Positions 18,460 to 26,619 are shown, counted from the first letter of the stretch. The stretch is 35,961 nt of DNA from Chitinophagaceae bacterium (GCA_017998385.1 JAGODE010000014.1:1-35961), one strand, 5' to 3'. Numbers and translations are program-made. The notes: generated from the letters alone by a model not told the origin.

Positions 18460-19230
18460 ATGGGAATACTTCAGCAATTCGATCTCACAGGGAAACAGGC
18501 ACTCGTTACCGGATGCAACAGGGGGATAGGTAAAGCAATGGCGATTGGCCTGGCAGAAGCCGGTGCAGACATCATCGGCGTATCTGCTTCGCTCGAAAGC
18601 AGCGGCAGCGAAATAGAAAAAGCAGTACAGGCACTCGGCCGTAAGTTTACCGCCTACCAGGCAGATTTTTCCAACCGTGATAGTCTCTACGCATTTATTG
18701 AAAAAGTAAAAAATGCACATAGCCGTATCGATATCCTGGTCAACAATGCCGGCACTATCAAACGGGCTCCGGCTGCTGAGCATCCCGATGCAGACTGGGA
18801 TCAGGTGCTTTCTATCAACCTGGATACACCGTTTATACTGGCCCGTGAAATAGGTAAACGAATGCTGGAGCAGGGTAGTGGTAAGATCATTTTCACCTGC
18901 TCACTGCTCAGTTTCCAGGGAGGTATAAATGTACCTGGCTACGCTGCCAGCAAAGGCGCAATTGCCAGCCTGGTAAAAGCACTGGCCAACGAGTGGGCTG
19001 GTAAAGGGATAAATGTAAACGGCATTGCCCCAGGTTATATAGCTACCGATAATACAGAGGCACTGCGGAATGATCCGGTTCGAAGCAAATCGATCCTTGA
19101 TCGCATACCGGCAGGCCGCTGGGGCGAAGCAGATGACCTGAAAGGCGCCACCGTATTCCTGGCCTCGCCGGCAGCTAACTATATACAGGGAACGGTAGTG
19201 ACGGTAGATGGAGGATGGATGGGGAGATAA
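18460..19230 (+). CDS. kduD: 2-deoxy-D-gluconate 3-dehydrogenase / 2,5-diketo-3-deoxygluconate reductase, SDR family
   Basis: It is a short-chain dehydrogenase that would reduce 2,5-diketo-3-deoxygluconate to KDG, the last step of the unsaturated branch. At 256 residues it is typical for the family, with the cofactor motif TGCNRGIG (17-24), NNAG (95-98), Ser148, Tyr161 and Lys165 of the YxxxK catalytic pair. The N-terminal FDLTGKQALVTG and the AAEHPDADWDQVLSINL segment are closest to KduD in the proteins I know. Its assignment is supported by the KduI gene immediately downstream, although a 163-bp repeat-filled spacer separates them. The stop is followed directly by that repeat region. Confidence 0.88.
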   Translation: MGILQQFDLTGKQALVTGCNRGIGKAMAIGLAEAGADIIGVSASLESSGSEIEKAVQALGRKFTAYQADFSNRDSLYAFIEKVKNAHSRIDILVNNAGTIKRAPAAEHPDADWDQVLSINLDTPFILAREIGKRMLEQGSGKIIFTCSLLSFQGGINVPGYAASKGAIASLVKALANEWAGKGINVNGIAPGYIATDNTEALRNDPVRSKSILDRIPAGRWGEADDLKGATVFLASPAANYIQGTVVTVDGGWMGR

Positions 19231-19391
19231 TGTGCTAATGGGTTAATGTGCTGATGTGCTAATGCGATCTTTGCGCCCTTTGTTCGCTTTGCGCCCTTTG
19301 TTCGCTTTGCGCTCTTTGCGATTTAGCCTTTTAAACCTTTTAAACCCTTTATACCCTTTATACTCTTTATACTTTTTAAACTTTTAAACAT
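19231..19391. repeat. Short-period repeat tract (8-bp and 9-bp units) filling the kduD-kduI spacer
   Basis: The whole spacer is low-complexity. At 19233-19264 there are four contiguous 8-bp units (TGCTAATG, GGTTAATG, TGCTGATG, TGCTAATG). At 19270-19323 there are six 9-bp units beginning with TTTG, including two exact 18-bp copies (TTTGCGCCCTTTGTTCGC at 19270-19287 and 19288-19305). From 19329 to 19389 about seven AT-rich units follow (TTTTAAACC, TTTATACCC, TTTATACTC and relatives), keeping a period of about 9. The kduI start codon is 2 bp beyond the end. I see no gene in the tract. A near match to a -7 element (TACTTTTT, 19370-19377) lies inside it. Confidence 0.85.
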
Positions 19392-19393
19392 TC

Positions 19394-20224
19394 ATGGATA
19401 TTCGATTTGGCAACAGCCCTTCTGAAGTGAAGGGGATGACAACAGAACAATTGCGGGAACATTTTTTAATTCAGGGACTCATTGGTCAGGGTGAGGTACG
19501 GCTAACCTATTCGCATTATGACCGGATGATCATTGGTGGTGTGCAACCGGGTACAACGGCTATTGAACTGCCCAATCACCCCGAGTTGCGGGCCGATTAT
19601 TTTCTGGAACGGCGTGAGCTGGGTGTGATTAATGTTGGCGGTGCGGGTATTGTAGTGGCGGATGGGGTAAGCTATGAGTTAAATAAACTCGATGCGGTGT
19701 ATATTGGTAAAGGGACTCGTACCGTGAGCTTTGTAAGCAGCGATGCAGCGTTTCCTGCTGTATTTTATCTGCTCTCGGCGCCGGCCCATCATGAGTATCC
19801 CAATAAACGTTGTACCAAAGAAGAAGCATCGCCTGTGTCGCTGGGCGATATTTCTACTTCCAACAAACGGACTATCTATAAATATATTCATGCCGATGGC
19901 CTGCAAAGTTGCCAGCTGGTGATGGGATTGACCATTCTCGAGGCCGGCAGTGTATGGAATTCGGTGCCGCCACATACACATACCCGCCGTATGGAGGTGT
20001 ATTTTTATTTTGATGTACATCCTGACCATCGTGTATTCCATTTTATGGGCGAGCCGCAGCAGACACGTCATATCACTATGGCCAATCATGATGCCGTAAT
20101 CTCTCCGCCCTGGAGTGTACACTTTGGATGTGGTACAGCCAATTATGGCTTTATCTGGGGCATGGCCGGCGAAAACAAAACATTTACCGATATGGATCCG
20201 GCTCCTGTGGCCACGCTTCTATAG
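19394..20224 (+). CDS. kduI: 4-deoxy-L-threo-5-hexosulose-uronate ketol-isomerase
   Basis: KduI isomerises the linear form of unsaturated galacturonate (DKI pathway) to 2,5-diketo-3-deoxygluconate. The 276-residue length matches E. coli KduI. The zinc ligands expected for this cupin family are visible: His194 and His196 in PPHTHTRRMEVYFYFD, Glu201 in the same block, and His243 in PPWSVHFGCG. The substrate arrives from GH105 and the pectate lyase, and KduD, encoded upstream, takes its product. The gene is preceded by an unusual repeat tract that may hold its own expression signals. KdgK begins 9 bp after its stop. Confidence 0.95.
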   Translation: MDIRFGNSPSEVKGMTTEQLREHFLIQGLIGQGEVRLTYSHYDRMIIGGVQPGTTAIELPNHPELRADYFLERRELGVINVGGAGIVVADGVSYELNKLDAVYIGKGTRTVSFVSSDAAFPAVFYLLSAPAHHEYPNKRCTKEEASPVSLGDISTSNKRTIYKYIHADGLQSCQLVMGLTILEAGSVWNSVPPHTHTRRMEVYFYFDVHPDHRVFHFMGEPQQTRHITMANHDAVISPPWSVHFGCGTANYGFIWGMAGENKTFTDMDPAPVATLL

Positions 20225-20233
20225 ATAATAGCA

Positions 20234-21292
20234 ATGAGTAGTACAGAACAACATATTTATAATGGAGTAAGGCAGGGTACGGTTTGCTGCTTTGGCGAAG
20301 TGCTGCTGCGCTACTCGCCTGCGCTGGAAGGCAAATGGATAAGAGATACTTCTATGGCCGTATACATCGGAGGGGCTGAGCTTAATGCAGCAACTGCACT
20401 GGCCGGCTGGGGATTGCCGGTTAAATATATCACCGCATTGCCCGACAATTACCTGAGCCAGGAGATTGTAGCGGAGGTGGAGCAAAAGAAAATAGATACC
20501 AGCGCAATCATAAAGCGTGGTGAGCGTATAGGAGCTTATTATTTACCGCAGGGCGCGGATCTTAAACATGCCGGCGTTATTTACGACAGAGCCTACTCTG
20601 CATTTGCCGGATTAAAGCCGGATATGATCAACTGGAAAGAAGTGTTGAAAGATTGCGGCTGGTTTCATTTCAGCGCTATCAGCCCTGCGTTGAATGCAGA
20701 CGTGGCAGCAGTATGCCTCGAAGCCGTACAGACTGCTCAAAGCATGGGGTTGACTATTTCTGTAGATCTGAATTACCGCGCTAAATTATGGCAATATGGA
20801 GTAAGCCCCGCAGCAGTAATGCCAGAGCTGGTGAGCTATTGTGATGTTGTAATGGGTAATTGCTGGGCAGCTGAGAGCTTATTGGGAGTGATCTCTCCTA
20901 TTAAAGAAAGCGCGGGCCTCTCTGAAGAGGAGCTGGTACATGCAGCCATGAACAGTATGCGGGATATGAAACTGAGGTTTCCTCAGGTAAAACAAATGGC
21001 TTATACCTTCCGGCTCGCAGATACATACTGGGCGGTTTACCAGGATGAAGGGCGGTTTAAGCGGTCACTCACTTTCCCTATCGGCAAAGTAGTGGATAAA
21101 GTGGGCAGTGGCGATTGTTTTATGGGTGGGATTATTTATGGTATGCAGCAGCAATTGTTGCCGCAGCACCTGATCAACTTTGCTGCAGCGGCAGCTGTGG
21201 GCAAGTTGCATGAAGCAGGTGATGCTACCAGCCAGACAGTGGCTTCCGTTGAAAAAAGATTAGCAGAAATGCAAACGGCTTCGGCCCAATAA
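20234..21292 (+). CDS. kdgK: 2-keto-3-deoxygluconate kinase, PfkB family
   Basis: It phosphorylates KDG, where the saturated and unsaturated branches meet, to KDPG. At 352 residues it is slightly longer than typical sugar kinases because of a 15-residue N-terminal extension before VCCFGEVLLRYSP. The PfkB layout is clear: a GGAELNAATALAGWG segment near residue 46 and the C-terminal anion-hole and catalytic-base motif DKVGSGDCFMGG with Asp294. GSGD in place of the commoner GAGD is seen in other kinases of the group. The stop is immediately followed by the aldolase ATG with no spacer, so the two are probably translated together. Confidence 0.92.
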   Translation: MSSTEQHIYNGVRQGTVCCFGEVLLRYSPALEGKWIRDTSMAVYIGGAELNAATALAGWGLPVKYITALPDNYLSQEIVAEVEQKKIDTSAIIKRGERIGAYYLPQGADLKHAGVIYDRAYSAFAGLKPDMINWKEVLKDCGWFHFSAISPALNADVAAVCLEAVQTAQSMGLTISVDLNYRAKLWQYGVSPAAVMPELVSYCDVVMGNCWAAESLLGVISPIKESAGLSEEELVHAAMNSMRDMKLRFPQVKQMAYTFRLADTYWAVYQDEGRFKRSLTFPIGKVVDKVGSGDCFMGGIIYGMQQQLLPQHLINFAAAAAVGKLHEAGDATSQTVASVEKRLAEMQTASAQ

Positions 21293-21970
21293 ATGAATAT
21301 GGAAAGTAATCAGCAATTGATCCGGCAGATTGGTGAGCAGGGCCTGCTGCCCTTGTTTTATCATGCAGATGCGCAGGTATGTACAGATGTGGTAAAGGCC
21401 TTGTATGGCGCAGGTATTCGTGTTGTTGAATTTACCAACAGGGGTGCACAGGCGCTCGAAAACCTGAAGCAGTTGCATCAGTTGCGGCTGCAGGAGCTAC
21501 CCGATCTCATTATCGGAGCCGGTACGATTACCACAGCCGATCAGGCTAATCGTTTTCTGGATGCAGGTGCAGATTTTCTCGTCAGTCCTGTATTTGACAA
21601 CGATGTGTGTGATGTGGCCTACCTGCGTAAAGTGTTGTGGGTTCCCGGATGTATGACACCAACAGAGATTCATGTGGCGGCGCAGGCAGGCATACAATTG
21701 GTTAAACTTTTTCCCGGTTCAGTACTGGGTCCGGGGTTTGTGCAGGCGATTCGCGAGTTGTTTCCCCAAATTAAATTTATGCCCACTGGCGGGGTAGAGG
21801 CAACAGTAGAAAACCTGGCCGCCTGGTTTAAAGCCGGCGTGGTAGCGGTGGGTATGGGAAGCCAGCTGATTACAAAAGAAGCGCTGGCAGCAGGTGATTA
21901 TGCAGGGGTGAGTAATAAAACAGCCGAGGCTGTTCAGTTGATACAAACTATCAGGCAGTCCCCAAAATAA
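21293..21970 (+). CDS. kdgA: 2-keto-3-deoxy-6-phosphogluconate aldolase
   Basis: It cleaves KDPG to pyruvate and glyceraldehyde-3-phosphate, completing pectin sugar catabolism. The 225-residue TIM barrel shows Glu46 in VVEFTNRG and the Schiff-base Lys138 in QLVKLFPGS, both expected for class I KDPG/KHG aldolases, plus the phosphate-binding PTGGV and GMGSQL loops. The start at 21293 directly follows the kdgK stop; a second in-frame ATG at 21299 is equally possible. The alternative E. coli name for this activity is eda. Confidence 0.94.
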   Translation: MNMESNQQLIRQIGEQGLLPLFYHADAQVCTDVVKALYGAGIRVVEFTNRGAQALENLKQLHQLRLQELPDLIIGAGTITTADQANRFLDAGADFLVSPVFDNDVCDVAYLRKVLWVPGCMTPTEIHVAAQAGIQLVKLFPGSVLGPGFVQAIRELFPQIKFMPTGGVEATVENLAAWFKAGVVAVGMGSQLITKEALAAGDYAGVSNKTAEAVQLIQTIRQSPK

Positions 21971-21991
21971 AGCTCTAATTAGTTCACCATT

Positions 21992-22006
21992 GTTGCCAGT
22001 GGCAAC
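21992..22006. promoter_or_regulatory. Perfect 15-bp dyad upstream of the hexuronate transporter gene
   Basis: GTTGCC and GGCAAC are exact inverted copies around AGT, ending 14 bp before the transporter ATG. Two outer positions (a T-G and a T-A pair) could extend the stem to 8 bp. It could be a repressor site, or a small mRNA hairpin covering the start region. I found no second exact copy in the window. Confidence 0.4.
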
Positions 22007-22020
22007 GAAAACCAACGATC

Positions 22021-23406
22021 ATGCAGCCAAAAACCGGAAATTACAGATGGACCATTTGCGCTCTGTTATTCTTTGCGACAACCGTCAATTATCTTGACAG
22101 GCAGGTACTTAGTCTTCTCTCGACAGATTTGTCTAAAGAATTCGGGTGGACCAATACAGATTATGCCAATATTACCGCAGCATTTCAGTTTGTATATGCA
22201 GTATCCCTTTTGTTTGCCGGAAGAATCATTGACCGCCTGGGCACCAAATCCGGTTATACCTGGGCAATTATTATTTGGTCCATAGGCGCCATTTTGCATG
22301 CAGTTGCTGTGCCTATGGGAGATTTTTTTTCCAACGCGTTAGCATCGGCGGGACTGCTGGCCGTGCCGGCATCCGTTCTTGGTTTTATGATTGCAAGGGC
22401 TGTACTTGCATTTGGAGAGGCAGGTAATTTTCCTGCAGCTATTAAAGCCACTGCCGAATATTTTCCAAAAAAGGAGCGCTCATTTGCTACCGGTATTTTC
22501 AACTCCGGTGCCAACGTAGGGGCTATTCTGGCACCGGTAACTGTTCCGTTTATTGCAGCTGAATGGGGATGGCAAACGGCATTTATCCTGGTAGGTGCTG
22601 TTGGTTTTCTCTGGTTGTTTTTCTGGAATATCTATTATGATCGTCCTGAAAAACAGAAACGCCTTTCGGCTGCAGAAATGCAACATATTCTCAGCGATAA
22701 TGCAATTGAACAACCAGTTGCAGATAACAAAGGGGCTGAAGAAAAAGTGCGCTGGTTTAAATTGCTCGGTTATCGGCAGACATGGGCCTTTACCGTTGGT
22801 AAGTTTCTGACAGACGGTGTGTGGTGGTTTTTTCTTTTCTGGTTACCCAAATATCTCGAGGCACAATATGGTATGGTAAAAACAGACATTGCATTCCCCT
22901 TGTTTGTGCTGTACAGCATGACTATGATTGGTAGCATTGGGGGTGGGTGGTTCCCAATGTATTTTATTAAAAAGGGGTATAAAGCATATGACGGTCGTAT
23001 GCGCGCCATGTTTATTATAGCCTTATTCCCACTGGTTGTGCTGGCAGCGCAGCCCCTGGGTGCAATAGCGTCTTTGGGTAATAGTGCTTATTGGATACCG
23101 GTAATCCTGATTGGCATTGGAGCTTCTGCCCATCAGGCCTGGAGTGCCAATATTTTTACAACTGTATCAGACATGTTTCCTAAAAAAGCAATCGGCTCTG
23201 TAGTAGGTATTGGTGGCATGGCTGGCGGATTGGGCGGTGTGCTTATTACGAAACTAAGTGGAGCGCTGACTGACCATTACAAAGAACTGGGACATATCGA
23301 AACGGCTTATACCATCATGTTTGTTCTTTGTGCGGTATTGTATCTGGTAGCGTGGGTCATCATGAAATCGCTTGTGCCAAAATATAAACCGATTACCGAT
23401 CTGTGA
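22021..23406 (+). CDS. exuT: ExuT-like hexuronate MFS transporter
   Basis: This inner-membrane proton symporter of the anion:cation symporter branch of the MFS would import galacturonate or unsaturated monouronates from the periplasm. The 461-residue protein opens with the family phrase YRWTICALLFFATTVNYLDRQ and has about 12 hydrophobic segments, with the loop motif GRIIDRLGTKSG after the second helix and AEYFPKKERSFATGIFNSG before the fifth. It closes the pectin locus. The gap to kdgA is 50 bp and contains a perfect dyad. A strong palindromic terminator follows. The exact substrate (galacturonate versus glucuronate) is inferred from the neighbours. Confidence 0.9.
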   Translation: MQPKTGNYRWTICALLFFATTVNYLDRQVLSLLSTDLSKEFGWTNTDYANITAAFQFVYAVSLLFAGRIIDRLGTKSGYTWAIIIWSIGAILHAVAVPMGDFFSNALASAGLLAVPASVLGFMIARAVLAFGEAGNFPAAIKATAEYFPKKERSFATGIFNSGANVGAILAPVTVPFIAAEWGWQTAFILVGAVGFLWLFFWNIYYDRPEKQKRLSAAEMQHILSDNAIEQPVADNKGAEEKVRWFKLLGYRQTWAFTVGKFLTDGVWWFFLFWLPKYLEAQYGMVKTDIAFPLFVLYSMTMIGSIGGGWFPMYFIKKGYKAYDGRMRAMFIIALFPLVVLAAQPLGAIASLGNSAYWIPVILIGIGASAHQAWSANIFTTVSDMFPKKAIGSVVGIGGMAGGLGGVLITKLSGALTDHYKELGHIETAYTIMFVLCAVLYLVAWVIMKSLVPKYKPITDL

Positions 23407-23426
23407 GTAATGTGTTTTAAGTGCGG

Positions 23427-23456
23427 TAGAAGGTGAAGGGTAGAAGGTAAGGTGAA
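23427..23456. repeat. Purine-rich simple repeat, left copy of an inverted pair
   Basis: The tract is made of GAAGGT and AAGGGT units (for example GAAGGTGAAGGGTAGAAGG). The complementary strand at 23568-23597 carries the close relative GAAGGTAAAGGGTCGAAGG, so the two copies face each other across about 110 bp that contain the terminator palindrome. Confidence 0.6.
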
Positions 23457-23525
23457 TGAATGTGTAAACTGATCAGGTATCCTGAACGTAAATGAGAGAT
23501 ATTCGGATGTAATATCGGAATTAAG

Positions 23526-23566
23526 CGAAGGGGCTGCAATTGCAGCCCCTTCGGTATTCTCTTTTT
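23526..23566. terminator. Bidirectional intrinsic terminator between convergent genes
   Basis: A perfect 28-bp palindrome (23526-23553, arms CGAAGGGGCTGCAA and its exact complement) would fold into a GC-rich stem of at least 12 bp with a 4-nt loop. On the plus strand it is followed within a few bases by a T-rich stretch ending in CTTTTT. It lies 119 bp after the transporter stop and 50 bp beyond the end of the convergent acyl-CoA synthetase gene, so it can serve both. T-richness is much better on the plus side. Confidence 0.85.
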
Positions 23567-23567
23567 A

Positions 23568-23597
23568 CCCTCCGCCTTCGACCCTTTACCTTCCACC
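23568..23597. repeat. Pyrimidine-rich simple repeat, right copy of the inverted pair
   Basis: Read on the minus strand it contains GAAGGTAAAGGGTCGAAGG, matching the left copy at 23427-23456 at all but a few positions. Together with the central palindrome the pair could form one long hairpin. The tract stops just before the acyl-CoA synthetase stop codon. Confidence 0.6.
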
Positions 23598-23603
23598 TCC
23601 CTC

Positions 23604-25388
23604 TCACTCGTAGATGCGCTCAATCGCATCCTTATATTTTTCTGTGATCACTTTCCGTTTCATAGAAAGTTTGGGTGTGAGTTCGCCGGTATCGATGCTC
23701 CACTCATTGGGCAGCAGTTCAAATTTTTTGATCTGCTCTACGTGGTTGAAATATTTATTAAAACTTTCAACGAGATCTTTATAAAAACTAATGACCTGCG
23801 GGTTGCGGATCAGTTCTTCATTGCTGCCATCCGGAACCTGATTTTGGCGTGCCCAGTCGCGCAGGTTGGGGAAAGAAGGAATAATGAGTGCACCTACAAA
23901 TTTGCGTTCGGGGCCCACGATCATTACCTGCTCGATATAGGGAGATTCTTTTAATTTATTTTCTACCGGCAACGGCGCTACATATTTACCGCCACTGGTT
24001 TTGAAGAGCTCTTTTTTGCGATCGGTAATCTTCAGGAAACGGCCTTCTACCATGGTGCCGATATCGCCGGTATGAAACCAGCCATCGATAACGGCTTCAT
24101 TGGTGAGGTCGGGACGTTTATAATAACCCAGCATGATATGCGGACCTTTGCTGAGTATCTCTCCGTCTTCAGCAATCTTTACTTCCACTCCATCAATGAG
24201 TGGACCCACCGTGCCAAACTTCCGGTCCGGCTCCTGGAAACGGTTTACAGCAATAACGGGTGATGTTTCGGTAAGGCCATATCCTTCCATGATCACAATA
24301 CGGGCAGCAGTAAAGATGCGGATCAGGCGTACCTGGCAGGCCGCGCCACCGGTCACAATGCAGCGTACGCGATTGCCAAGCCCTTCGCGCCATTTGCTAA
24401 AAATTAATTTATTGGCAATGCCCAGTTGCAGATTGTACCAGAAGCCCTGGTTGCGGTTAATCTCATAACGCTCGGCCAGGCCATGCGCCCAGAAAAACAA
24501 TTTTTTCTTGATACCTGTAAGTTCGGCACCTTTTTGCATGATGCGATCGTATACTTTTTCGAGCAGTCGCGGTACTGTGGTAAACATTTCCGGCTGCACC
24601 TCTTTGAGGTTGTCGCCAATTGTGTCGAGGCTTTCGGCATAATAAATGGAAGTGCCTCTGAACAGGTAGAGGTAGCTTACCATTTTTTCGAAAATATGAT
24701 TGAGCGGCAGAAAGCTTAATGCGGTCTGGTTATCGCCCGGAGGAAAACAGGGCAGGCAGGCCACTACGTTGGAGAGGATATTGCTATGGGTGAGCATTAC
24801 TCCTTTGGGTGTGCCGGTAGTGCCGGAGGTATACAGTATGGTAGCTACATCTTCGTAGCGTACTTTATCGGATAGATTTTTTATTTCAGCCAGGTGAGCC
24901 GGGGTGCTGAGGGCCTGTACTTCTTTCCAGTGCCGGGCATTGGCCACATGTTCGAAGGTGAAGATGTGCTGCAGGCTGGGTACTTTATCGCGCAGGCTTA
25001 ATATTTTGTGATAAAGCTCTTCGTCGTTGACAAAAACAACTTTTACCTGTGCATCGTGCAGGATAAACTCCAGTTCGTTGACGTTGATCGTTGGGTATAC
25101 AGGCGTGAGGATGGCGCCGATCTGCTGTACTGCCAGGTCTACCATGAGCCATTCGGGCCTGTTTTTGCACAGGATGGCTACTTTATCGCGGCCTTCCACG
25201 GTCATATCGTGGGGGCCGATGCCCAGTGCCAGCAGTCCGGCACTCAGTTCGTTTACAATGCCAGCAACCTGTTTTGTGCTGTATTTTTTCCATTGACCGC
25301 CTTCTTTGCCGGCGAGCATCACATCGAGGGGTTGCCTTTCGAGGTGCCAGTTGATGCAATCAAATAATCTGCGGGGTTCAGTCATCAT
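23604..25388 (-). CDS. Long-chain fatty-acid--CoA ligase (AMP-forming)
   Basis: It activates fatty acids with ATP and CoA through an acyl-adenylate. The 594-residue protein shows the AMP-binding signature YTSGTTGTPKGVMLTH (186-201), the adenylate motif GYGLTETSP (369-377), then GWFHTGDIG, LKITDRKKELFKTSGGKYV and, near the C-terminus, TPKLSMKRK with the likely adenylation Lys. The sequence is of the FadD15/long-chain type common in Bacteroidota rather than the short-chain acetate type. Two adjacent ATGs (25388 and 25385) are possible starts. It is convergent with the pectin locus and unrelated to it. A tail-to-head spacer of 137 bp with a terminator separates it from the TPR gene upstream, so it is probably its own transcription unit. 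Confidence 0.93.
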   Translation of the reverse strand: MMTEPRRLFDCINWHLERQPLDVMLAGKEGGQWKKYSTKQVAGIVNELSAGLLALGIGPHDMTVEGRDKVAILCKNRPEWLMVDLAVQQIGAILTPVYPTINVNELEFILHDAQVKVVFVNDEELYHKILSLRDKVPSLQHIFTFEHVANARHWKEVQALSTPAHLAEIKNLSDKVRYEDVATILYTSGTTGTPKGVMLTHSNILSNVVACLPCFPPGDNQTALSFLPLNHIFEKMVSYLYLFRGTSIYYAESLDTIGDNLKEVQPEMFTTVPRLLEKVYDRIMQKGAELTGIKKKLFFWAHGLAERYEINRNQGFWYNLQLGIANKLIFSKWREGLGNRVRCIVTGGAACQVRLIRIFTAARIVIMEGYGLTETSPVIAVNRFQEPDRKFGTVGPLIDGVEVKIAEDGEILSKGPHIMLGYYKRPDLTNEAVIDGWFHTGDIGTMVEGRFLKITDRKKELFKTSGGKYVAPLPVENKLKESPYIEQVMIVGPERKFVGALIIPSFPNLRDWARQNQVPDGSNEELIRNPQVISFYKDLVESFNKYFNHVEQIKKFELLPNEWSIDTGELTPKLSMKRKVITEKYKDAIERIYE

Positions 25389-25473
25389 ACAATCGTTATT
25401 AATAAATAAGAGGCAGCTGAAACAGGAAATCGATAACGGCTAATGGTCAGACAAATTAGGCAAAAATGGATAT

Positions 25474-25509
25474 ATAAAAAAGCCCTGCTGAGTAGGTCGG
25501 CAGGGCTTT
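25474..25509 (-). terminator. Intrinsic terminator after the TPR protein gene
   Basis: On the minus strand AAAGCCCTGC, an 11-nt loop and GCAGGGCTTT form a 10-bp stem directly followed by a run of Ts and TATATATCC. It starts 17 bp beyond the TPR gene stop and ends upstream of the acyl-CoA synthetase gene, separating the two minus-strand units. Confidence 0.9.
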
Positions 25510-25525
25510 GGCAGGTATAGAAAAA

Positions 25526-26542
25526 TCAGTTGACTTTATAGTACTGGCCGGGTGGCATCCGGAAGACCCGGTTGCGTTGAAATTTATCAAGCGCTTCAAA
25601 TTGTTCCGCATGTGTTTTTGTCCAGTTGTCGTAGGCGGCCAGGTCGTTGGATGGGCCAAACAGCCACTGGTTATATGCTTCAAACATCCCATTCTGCAGC
25701 AGTTGACGCTGGTAGTCAAACAGCCGGAAAGGGTATTTGGCGGCATATTTGGCATCCCAGTCAAGGATAAAACGGGTGCGGATCTGGGTGAGCGTTTCAA
25801 CGGTAAGGCCTTTGTTGGCAACTCCGCTTTGCCGGCCCATGGTTTCGAGGAAGGCTTTGGCAAATTCGCTTTTATTCTTTTCCTCGCCTTTCATCAGATC
25901 TGCTTCGGCAAACAGTTTCTCTTTATAGGCCTGTAGCAGTAAACCCTTCATAGCTGAACCGCGTTCCGAAAGGCTTTCCATGTTTACATAAATCTCGCCG
26001 TAGATTACACTCCAAACCTTGTCTTTGGTGTAGAAATAATAAAGAGCAGCATTGTAGTAGTTGCCGCCGTAAGCGGGATCTGCCTGTATGCCTTTTTCCC
26101 ACTGATCGATAGCAGAGAAGTTTTTACCGGCCCACAGCAGCTCGCCATACTCGCTGTAAAGCGGGCCACTTTTAGGAAATTTCTTTAGTGCTTTCTTATA
26201 CATCTTCTCGCAATCCTTTACTTCTTCGAGTGCTTTGTAAACGTTGCCGGCGATCTGAAAAGTAACCTCATCTGCATCATCGCGGTCTACCAATACCTTT
26301 ACGCCTTCCAGTGCGCGTACATAATCGCGTTTAAGATAGTAGCTCATCACGAGGTCTTTTTGCATCTCCAGGTTGTTTTTGTCCTGGTTCAGTGCCCGTT
26401 TAAGTACAACTACGGCATTGTCAAAATCGCCTGACCGCATGAAGGATTTGGCTGTTTCGTGCAGGGTTTTAGGGTCATCTCCCTGTGCCAGGCTGGCCAG
26501 CGCAGTAAATCCTGCAACGAAAAGAAGTGCATATTTTTTCAT
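25526..26542 (-). CDS. Exported tetratricopeptide-repeat protein
   Basis: The product is 338 residues with a signal peptide (cleavage near ALASLAQ, residue 20), so it is likely periplasmic or secreted. Residues ~25-175 contain TPR-like helix pairs: TLHETAKSFMRSGDFDNAVVVLKRAL, then DLVMSYYLKRDYVRALEGVKVLV, and DCEKMYKKALKKFPKSGPLYSEYGELL. The C-terminal half (about 180-338) is helical, rich in aromatic residues, and not one I can name. TPR proteins of this type act as protein-protein scaffolds; no partner is visible here. It is a single-gene unit with its own terminator. Confidence 0.8.
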   Translation of the reverse strand: MKKYALLFVAGFTALASLAQGDDPKTLHETAKSFMRSGDFDNAVVVLKRALNQDKNNLEMQKDLVMSYYLKRDYVRALEGVKVLVDRDDADEVTFQIAGNVYKALEEVKDCEKMYKKALKKFPKSGPLYSEYGELLWAGKNFSAIDQWEKGIQADPAYGGNYYNAALYYFYTKDKVWSVIYGEIYVNMESLSERGSAMKGLLLQAYKEKLFAEADLMKGEEKNKSEFAKAFLETMGRQSGVANKGLTVETLTQIRTRFILDWDAKYAAKYPFRLFDYQRQLLQNGMFEAYNQWLFGPSNDLAAYDNWTKTHAEQFEALDKFQRNRVFRMPPGQYYKVN

Positions 26543-26619
26543 GGTCGCAAATTAATGAGATCAACTCAGCCCGGCTTCCGGGCCGTTTTTTTATAACATT
26601 TATTTGAGCCTTTGCCTGA

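Noticed and set aside
19270-19305. Two exact 18-bp repeats considered as a CRISPR remnant
   Set aside because: The copies are directly adjacent with no spacers and are part of a 9-bp periodic tract; no cas genes are present.
26551-26558. TTAATTTG before the TPR gene as a -7 element
   Set aside because: It differs from TAnnTTTG at one position, lies only a few bases before the start codon and has no suitably spaced -33 element.
26573-26592. Small GC hairpin followed by seven Ts on the plus strand
   Set aside because: The neighbouring genes are on the minus strand, the stem is only four pairs, and in the useful direction there is no T-run.
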